From Pseudomonadota bacterium (GTDB lineage Bacteria; Pseudomonadota; Gammaproteobacteria; Steroidobacterales; Steroidobacteraceae): a stretch of DNA of 19,744 bases. Below the pieces are notes generated by a model. It made no database searches. It worked only from the letters and a program-made list of their open reading frames with translations, and was not told where the DNA came from. Each line of letters starts with the position of its first letter. Position 1 is the stretch's first letter. Both the position numbers and the translations under genes were made by a program. The DNA lies in the NCBI GenBank assembly GCA_023457495.1, contig JAEWLQ010000020.1, positions 1 to 19,744 on the forward strand. The letters are read 5' to 3'. Shown in pieces: positions 14,892 through 19,744 of this stretch.

Positions 14892-15881
14892 CTAGTAGGC
14901 GGTGATACCTGTGCCGATGATTGAATCCGTTTGAACGCCCGTTCCGATGATTGAGGACTTGGATATGCCCGTGCCGATGATCGAGTTCGTGGTAACGCCC
15001 GTGCCAATGATCGAGTCGGCTTTGATCCCCGTTCCGATAATCGAATTTGTGGCAACGCCTGTGCCGATGATCGAGTTCGTGGTGATGCCCGTACCGATGA
15101 TCGAATCGGCTTGAATGCCCGTGCCGATGATCGAGTTCGTGGTGATGCCCGTGCCGATGATCGAATTGGCTTGAATACCCGTGCCGATGATCGAGTTCGT
15201 GGTAATGCCCGTACCGATGATCGAATTGGCTTGAACGCCCGTGCCGATGATCGAGTTCGTGGTGACGCCCGTACCGATGATTGAATCGGCTAGAACGCCC
15301 GTTCCGATGATTGATGACTTGGATATGCCAGTGCCAATGATCGAGTCGGTATCGAAACTCTTGGATTTGACCGTCGTGGCAATGATGACGCCGCCGACTT
15401 GTGGTTGTGTGCCTACGACCTCGATCCGATCGTTCAAACGTGGCGCGGCACTGTCGACAAGAATTGCCGTGCTCCCGAGTACCTTGAAATGCCCCGTCGC
15501 CGCCGTTCGTTCGGTAACGTCGCCAGAGATATACACAGTCGAAACGCCAGGAACATACGAAACGCCAAGTGAAGACACGTTGGTCGCTAGCAATTTCCCT
15601 TTTCGATCTTTCGCAACTGCAATTGCGGCGTACCGCAAAGAATCGTCCCAAGGCGCCTCGCACAGCGTGGTCAGAACATATTCATCGCTTGCGCGAAGTT
15701 GTAGTCCGAGCGCCTGGAACGAGTTGGCAGCGCAGTTGAGCGCCTCGACTTGGGCGACCACCGAACCAACCTTGGCAATGTCGTTAGGACCGGCCGATGC
15801 GATACCGATGGCACCAACCAAGCTAAGTGATCCGAGCCACGCGCTCGCGGTCGCTATCAATTCTCGAGACCTGTATTTCAC
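14892..15881 (-). CDS. Exported protein with 15 C-terminal decapeptide (SIIGTG) repeats
   Basis: A 329-residue protein starting with GTG 15881, with AGGA 4 nt upstream. Residues 1-30 are a signal peptide (hydrophobic WLGSLSLVGAIGIASA, cleavage after ASA). Residues 31-178 are a globular domain with two cysteines (50 and 74). Its end (TGHFKVLGSTAILV, then LNDRIEVVGTQPQVGG) resembles the small beta-barrel of DUF5666 proteins. Residues 179-328 are fifteen uninterrupted 10-residue units, each x-SIIGTG-xxx, followed by one Tyr and the stop. The invariant SIIGTG with a polar linker suggests a stacked beta structure (solenoid or amyloid-like), by inference. The function is unknown. It lies between DUF6502-like genes on the same strand. 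Base composition and codon use are unlike the housekeeping neighbours. Confidence 0.85.
   Translation of the reverse strand: MKYRSRELIATASAWLGSLSLVGAIGIASAGPNDIAKVGSVVAQVEALNCAANSFQALGLQLRASDEYVLTTLCEAPWDDSLRYAAIAVAKDRKGKLLATNVSSLGVSYVPGVSTVYISGDVTERTAATGHFKVLGSTAILVDSAAPRLNDRIEVVGTQPQVGGVIIATTVKSKSFDTDSIIGTGISKSSIIGTGVLADSIIGTGVTTNSIIGTGVQANSIIGTGITTNSIIGTGIQANSIIGTGITTNSIIGTGIQADSIIGTGITTNSIIGTGVATNSIIGTGIKADSIIGTGVTTNSIIGTGISKSSIIGTGVQTDSIIGTGITAY
14898..15347 (-). repeat. Tandem array: 15 units of 30 bp, 60-bp higher-order period
   Basis: Fifteen in-frame 30-bp units code for the decapeptides. The last three residues of each unit run ISK, VLA, VTT, VQA, ITT, IQA, ITT, IQA, ITT, VAT, IKA, VTT, ISK, VQT, ITA. 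A TT unit and an xA unit alternate through most of the array, giving a 60-bp period, and ISK units lie near both ends. Central 60-bp blocks are almost identical: 15061-15120 and 15121-15180 differ at three positions. This points to recent duplication or homogenisation. Because the unit is a multiple of 3, other frames also stay open across the array; those frames are artefacts. Confidence 0.97.
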
Positions 15882-15955
15882 TTATTCCTGCCCCGATGCA
15901 TGAATGTGAGACTTAGGTCACAGACAGTACACCGTTTTGCCTGTCGCGTAGGATA

Positions 15956-15984
15956 AGTTAACCCGGTAAGGGAAACCGCGTCAA
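15956..15984 (-). promoter_or_regulatory. Possible promoter of the repeat-protein gene
   Basis: On the minus strand TTGACG (plus 15979-15984) is a 5/6 match to a -35 box. Seventeen bases later comes TTAACT (plus 15956-15961), only a 3/6 match to a -10 box. It lies about 75 bp upstream of the GTG start, in the 137-bp gap after the DUF6502-like gene. The -35 is good and the -10 is poor, so this is a suggestion only. If correct, the repeat protein is transcribed separately from dgt and the first DUF6502-like gene. Confidence 0.3.
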
Positions 15985-16018
15985 AACAAGCAGCGGGGTT
16001 CAGAGGGCGAACAAAGGC

Positions 16019-16885
16019 CTAAGTCTTCGAATCCGCTCGAATTACTTGTCGATCCAGATCGATCGTTGCATCACTAGGCGCAACGTACTGAAACACACTC
16101 ACCCCGGTAGGGACCCGAACTTCCGGGTACTTGATGGGACGTCGCGCCAGGGCGGCGAGCCAATCGTCGATGTCAGAAAGCATCGCGTACGTACGGTCGC
16201 GAACATACGCCTCGAACTCCGCCATGCATTCTTGCGGAAGCCCTCCGTCCGGAAAAACGGATCTTTCAATTCTCTTCGGCGACGATTTCGAGTCCATGTT
16301 GAACTGAAGTGTCGATGCAAGATTTGTCATTGCAGTGCCGAAGTACTCCAGCATCTCTGCAGATAGCGGCTCAGGCACCACGTATGAACGCGACAACACT
16401 TTCACATGTGTATCGCCCGAGCGAGCAATCATGCCCGCATTTAGTAACTGTTCGAATGCGCTCTGAGGTTCAATCGAGATCGGAGACCCAGCAACAAGCT
16501 CAAGAAAATTCCTGCTACCCGATCCACCGTAGGGCAATTCAAGAGGAACGCCATATGGACCAAGAAATGCGGAGTCGGTATGCCAACGATGAAGAATGGC
16601 TGCCAATGCCTGAGCGTCGGTTTGCTTGGGTATCTTGAGCCACTCATCCGAGCTAACAAGTCGCTCAACATCCTTCTTAGCCACTCCGCTCAGAATTGAG
16701 ATTCGCGACGTAGTGACCTGTTTCGAGGTTGAAAGGCCCTCTGCAATTACGATCTCGACATATATACCGCGAAGCAACTCGATGAATTCATCGAAGCGGA
16801 CTCCCGCTCGAAACAGGATGCGTACCAGGGGCTTTAGTACCTTGCGAAGGGTATGCACGAGTTGTGCGCGGTAAGTATCACTCAT
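16019..16885 (-). CDS. DUF6502-like putative transcription regulator
   Basis: A 288-residue protein, the most complete of the three paralogues. The start at 16885 (MSDTYRAQLVHTLRK) has AAGGCGG upstream; the frame to 16951 is an extension into dgt. N-terminal helices (KVLKPLVRILFRAGVRFDEF) are followed by a helix-turn-helix-like segment (about 48-70; TTSRISILSGVAKKDVERLV), the central HRWHTDSAFLGPYGVP motif, a module SAFEQLLNAGMIAR, a strand VLSRSYVVPEP and a C-terminal region ending MLSDIDDWLA and VSVFQYVAP. This order matches DUF6502 as I recall it. I infer a DNA-binding regulator. It starts 31 bp after the dgt stop on the same strand, so it can be read from the aroK-aroB-dgt transcript, yet it is AT-richer than those genes. 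Confidence 0.82.
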   Translation of the reverse strand: MSDTYRAQLVHTLRKVLKPLVRILFRAGVRFDEFIELLRGIYVEIVIAEGLSTSKQVTTSRISILSGVAKKDVERLVSSDEWLKIPKQTDAQALAAILHRWHTDSAFLGPYGVPLELPYGGSGSRNFLELVAGSPISIEPQSAFEQLLNAGMIARSGDTHVKVLSRSYVVPEPLSAEMLEYFGTAMTNLASTLQFNMDSKSSPKRIERSVFPDGGLPQECMAEFEAYVRDRTYAMLSDIDDWLAALARRPIKYPEVRVPTGVSVFQYVAPSDATIDLDRQVIRADSKT

Positions 16886-16916
16886 ACATTTTTCCGCCTT
16901 ATCGTTCTCATACCTG

Positions 16917-18056
16917 TCAGCTGCGCATACGCGCCCGCTCGACAAATGCAAACCTATCCGTCATCCCCGCCACATAATCCGCAACAACTCGTGCACGCGC
17001 GGCAACTCCGCCTTCGGCCTCGGCACGACTAACTAGCACCTGATGGTCGGCCGGCAAGCGATCCGGCTCTGCGAGATACGTCTCGAACAAGGTCTTGAGC
17101 GTTGCGCGCGCCTCGTCCATGACGACCTTGACCTTGGGATGATTGTAGAGCTTCGCTCGCAGGAAGCGCTTGAGTTCCTGATGTTCTTCGAGAGCCGTAT
17201 CGCTCAATGAAACGAGCGGACGGCTTTGCGAGCGTACCGCATCGATGCTGTCGACTTTCGCTTCCGAGATGTTCTTCTTCGCCTGGACGATCAGATCGCT
17301 GACCAGGTAGTCGATCATGCGGCGGATGGTCTCGTACAGCTGTCGCCGGGAGGAAACATCGGGGTAACGCTGAATCACTTCGGCGTGGAAGCGATCGAAG
17401 ACTCGCACTTCCCGCAGATCGTCGACTTCGATCAGACCAGCTCGCACGCCGTCGTCGACATCATGATTGTTGTACGCAATGGCGTCGGCGAGATTCGCGA
17501 GCTGGGCCTCGAGACCGGGTTGCGTCCGGTTCAGGAATCGCTCGCCGACGTCTCCGAGCTTTCGGGCGTTCTGCACGGAACAATGTTTGAGCACGCCTTC
17601 GCGACATTCGAACGTGAGGTTCAGCCCCGGAAACTCGGCATACCGCTCTTCGAGCTCATCGACGACGCGCAAAGATTGCAGGTTGTGCTCGAAACCCCCG
17701 TACTCGCGCATGCATTCGTTGAGCGCATCCTGGCCGGCATGCCCGAACGGCGTATGCCCCAGATCGTGCGCGAGGCAGATGGCCTCGGTCAGTGTTTCGT
17801 TGAGGCCGAGCGCGCGCGCGACGGTGCGGCCTATCTGCGCGACCTCGAGTGAATGGGTGATCCGGGTGCGATAGAGGTCGCCTTCGTGATTCACGAACAC
17901 CTGGGTCTTGTAGACCAGGCGGCGAAACGCGTTCGAATGGATGATGCGGTCGCGGTCCCGCTGGAACTCGCTTCGGAAACGCGGCGGCGGCTCTGGATGT
18001 CGTCGGCCGCGGCTTTTCTCATCGACGGCAGCGTAAGACGCGAGCCCCGCGTTCAT
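16917..18056 (-). CDS. dgt: Deoxyguanosinetriphosphate triphosphohydrolase-like HD protein
   Basis: A 379-residue HD-superfamily dNTPase, which removes triphosphate from dGTP or other dNTPs. The metal site is complete: His68 (RITHSLEV), His97-Asp98 (LAHDLGHTPFGH) and Asp191 (ADAIAYNNHDVDDG). The N-terminal FRSEFQRDRDRIIHSNAFRRL and YKTQVF motifs are typical of dGTPase-like proteins of the shorter class (about 370-400 residues). It follows aroB with a 3-bp gap (TGA-gac-ATG), so it belongs to the aroK-aroB operon. This linkage is common in gammaproteobacteria outside the enterics, as I recall it, which argues for a housekeeping nucleotide-pool role rather than phage defence. Confidence 0.93.
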   Translation of the reverse strand: MNAGLASYAAVDEKSRGRRHPEPPPRFRSEFQRDRDRIIHSNAFRRLVYKTQVFVNHEGDLYRTRITHSLEVAQIGRTVARALGLNETLTEAICLAHDLGHTPFGHAGQDALNECMREYGGFEHNLQSLRVVDELEERYAEFPGLNLTFECREGVLKHCSVQNARKLGDVGERFLNRTQPGLEAQLANLADAIAYNNHDVDDGVRAGLIEVDDLREVRVFDRFHAEVIQRYPDVSSRRQLYETIRRMIDYLVSDLIVQAKKNISEAKVDSIDAVRSQSRPLVSLSDTALEEHQELKRFLRAKLYNHPKVKVVMDEARATLKTLFETYLAEPDRLPADHQVLVSRAEAEGGVAARARVVADYVAGMTDRFAFVERARMRS

Positions 18057-18059
18057 GTC

Positions 18060-19136
18060 TCACCCGCAACGGGTGCGCAATGTCTCGCGCAATGCGTCGT
18101 CTTCATATTCCCCGGTAACGACGGACTTGCCGATGCCCGTGAGGAGCACGAGCCGGATGCGCCCGGCCGCGACTTTCTTGTCGATCTTCATGTTCTCGGC
18201 GAGGGTGGCCGCCGAAAGCGAGCTCACATCGGTGCGCAATGCGAACTTGCCCAGCACGTTTTCGACGCGTGCGACGTCGGCCGGGCTCACCCAGCCGAGA
18301 CGCTGGGAGACATCGGCCGCCAGCAGCATGCCGGCGCCGACGGCTTCGCCGTGGAGCCATGTGCTGTAGTTGGTCGCGCTCTCGATGGCATGACCGAACG
18401 TATGCCCCAGATTGAGCAGGGCGCGGTCGCCGCGCTCGTGCTCATCGCGGGCGACGATATCGGCCTTGATCTGGCAAGAGCGCTTGATGGCGTACGTCAG
18501 CGCCGCGGTGTCGCGTGCCAGCAGTTTCGCCGCGTTTTCATCCAGCCAGTCGAAGAATTCGCGATCGACGATGAGGCCGTACTTGATGACCTCGGCAAGG
18601 CCCGCGCGCAGCTCGCGGTCGGGCAGCGTCGACAATGCATTCGTGTCCGCGAACACGGCGGCGGGCTGATGGAACGCGCCGATCATGTTCTTTCCGCCGG
18701 GATGGTTCACGCCGGTCTTGCCGCCGACGGATGAATCCACCTGCGCCAGCAGGGTGGTCGGCATCTGCACGAATGCGATGCCCCGCTGATAACACGCCGC
18801 GGCGAAGCCGGACATGTCGCCGACGACGCCGCCACCCAGCGCAACGACGCAAGCGTCCCGCGCGAAACGATTGGCGATGAGCACATCCATCATGCGCGAG
18901 ATGTTCGCGAAGGTCTTGTGGACTTCGCCGTCGGGCAAAACGATTTCGAGACAGCGTCGCGGCGCAAGCGCCGCCGTCACCCTGGCCGCATAGAGCGGTC
19001 CAACCGTGGTGTTCGTGACGAGCAGGATGTCGCGTGCCGGGATGAACTTGTCGAACTCGGCGGCGAGTTCCAATGCCCCCGCCCCGATGAAGATCGGATA
19101 ACTGCGCTTTCCCAGTGCTACGTCGATGCGTTCCAA
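18060..19136 (-). CDS. aroB: 3-dehydroquinate synthase
   Basis: A 358-residue cytoplasmic enzyme of the shikimate pathway that converts DAHP to 3-dehydroquinate with NAD and a divalent metal. The NAD-binding glycine motif ALGGGVVGDMSGFAA and the active-site stretch QVDSSVGGKTGVNHPGGKN are intact. The metal ligands are the Glu in LAEVIKYG and the His residues in NLGHTFGHAIE and WLHGEAVGAG. The length is normal (about 360). It lies 22 bp downstream of aroK and 3 bp upstream of dgt and is surely co-transcribed with both. Confidence 0.97.
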   Translation of the reverse strand: MERIDVALGKRSYPIFIGAGALELAAEFDKFIPARDILLVTNTTVGPLYAARVTAALAPRRCLEIVLPDGEVHKTFANISRMMDVLIANRFARDACVVALGGGVVGDMSGFAAACYQRGIAFVQMPTTLLAQVDSSVGGKTGVNHPGGKNMIGAFHQPAAVFADTNALSTLPDRELRAGLAEVIKYGLIVDREFFDWLDENAAKLLARDTAALTYAIKRSCQIKADIVARDEHERGDRALLNLGHTFGHAIESATNYSTWLHGEAVGAGMLLAADVSQRLGWVSPADVARVENVLGKFALRTDVSSLSAATLAENMKIDKKVAAGRIRLVLLTGIGKSVVTGEYEDDALRETLRTRCG

Positions 19137-19158
19137 GCGTTCTCCAGTATAAGCGTCC

Positions 19159-19698
19159 TCAGGCCCCGTCCTGAGGCGGAACCGCCCGAAATGCCGCGTA
19201 TATGGCGTCGGCGACGGTATGGACCTTGCGGCCGTCGGTGGCGATGGTGAAGTCAGCCAGCGATTCGTAGAGCGGCGCGCGAATCTCCATGAGCTCGGTG
19301 AGCTTGGTAAGCGGATCCACGTCGTGCAGCAGCGGGCGGTTGCGCCCCTGTCTCACGCGCTCGGCCTGCTGTTCCAGGGAAGTCTTCAGATATGCGACAA
19401 AACCGCGCTCGTGCAGCGCTACGCGGTTTTCGGGGAGGAGAATGGCTCCGCCCCCGGTCGCCAGCACGATCGGGCTCTCACGCGTGATGTCTTCGATAAC
19501 CTCACGTTCCCGCTGACGGAACCCCGCCTCGCCTTCACGCGAAAAAATATAGGAGATATCCACTCCCGTCCGCGCTTCGATCTCGGCGTCGCTATCCCGA
19601 AAAGGCGCGCGCAGCAGCCGCGCGAGGTGCTTTCCGACCGCGGTCTTGCCCGATCCCATCGGGCCAATGAGGAATACATTGTTGTTTCGCGTACTCAT
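19159..19698 (-). CDS. aroK: Shikimate kinase
   Basis: A 179-residue kinase that phosphorylates shikimate with ATP. The Walker A motif GPMGSGKT lies at 12-19. The shikimate-binding Asp/Arg segment FRDSDAEIE, the FRQRE motif, the glycine loop ATGGGAILLPENR and the lid arginines QGRNRPLL follow in the expected order. The length is normal. It is the first gene of the aroK-aroB-dgt operon in this window. The upstream 46 bp contain a TATGCT hexamer (plus 19709-19714) that could serve as a -10 box, but no -35 box is found at the right distance before the window ends. Confidence 0.96.
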   Translation of the reverse strand: MSTRNNNVFLIGPMGSGKTAVGKHLARLLRAPFRDSDAEIEARTGVDISYIFSREGEAGFRQREREVIEDITRESPIVLATGGGAILLPENRVALHERGFVAYLKTSLEQQAERVRQGRNRPLLHDVDPLTKLTELMEIRAPLYESLADFTIATDGRKVHTVADAIYAAFRAVPPQDGA

Positions 19699-19744
19699 CG
19701 CGCGCGGAGCATAGCGGAAACGAAGCGGGCCCCCCCCCCAAGAA

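Noticed and set aside
14898..15347. Regular 30-bp repeats that superficially resemble a CRISPR array
   Set aside because: The units abut with no unique spacers, lie in frame within one open reading frame, and no cas gene is present.
14869..15663. 264-residue His-rich reading frame on the minus strand, and a plus-strand frame over the same repeats
   Set aside because: They stay open because the repeat unit is a multiple of three and are shadows of the signal-peptide-bearing frame at 14892-15881.
16917..18056. dgt as an antiphage dNTPase forming a defence island with the DUF6502 genes
   Set aside because: It is 3 bp from aroB, has the high GC of its operon, and dgt next to aroKB looks like an ordinary chromosomal arrangement; no other defence gene is recognisable.

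Overview
The window is high-GC bacterial chromosome. The gene content (tesA diverging from ybbA-ybbP, a long-chain acyl-CoA ligase, and aroK-aroB-dgt) fits a gammaproteobacterium. The Steroidobacteraceae/Nevskiales-Xanthomonadales neighbourhood is my best guess, from gene order and from recalled distribution of the uncharacterised families; no rRNA or other taxonomic marker is present.

Layout, left to right. (1) 1-1230 (+): 3' part of a Pro/Ala-rich protein ending in a degenerate EAL domain. (2) 1313-3207 (+): a LytS/AlgZ-type membrane histidine kinase overlapping a LytTR (AlgR-type) response regulator by 4 bp. (3) 3211-3300: a perfect 30-bp inverted repeat that fills the gap to a convergent gene. 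(4) 3307-4839 (-): an exported DUF4139-type protein. (5) 5139-5900 (+): a single-pass membrane protein resembling an anti-sigma factor without a zinc finger. (6) 5907-10719 (-): a tightly coupled cluster of ybbA (ATPase), ybbP (FtsX-like permease) and a membrane-anchored metallophosphoesterase, joined by 4-bp overlaps. (7) 10706-13063 (+): a TesA-like GDSL hydrolase diverging from ybbA with overlapping 5' ends, then a FadD-type acyl-CoA ligase. (8) about 13070-16885 (-): a visibly AT-richer island with three DUF6502-like paralogues and one exported protein ending in fifteen 10-residue SIIGTG repeats. (9) 16917-19698 (-): housekeeping aroK, aroB and dgt, transcribed toward the island.

The region most likely to hold something undescribed is the island at 12990-16885. 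It reads as one minus-strand set: DUF6502-like regulator, secreted decapeptide-repeat protein, then a second DUF6502-like protein with a clear helix-turn-helix, followed 4 nt later by a third paralogue from which the helix-turn-helix segment is missing. Base composition differs from both flanks (sample 60-bp rows counted by hand: 22/60, 30/60 and 27/60 G+C, against roughly two thirds in neighbouring genes), suggesting acquisition by transfer. The repeat array has a 60-bp higher-order period with nearly identical central units, so it looks recently expanded and possibly length-variable.

No tRNA, rRNA, CRISPR array, transposase, integrase or attachment site was recognised. Family names were assigned by reading motifs, without database searches.
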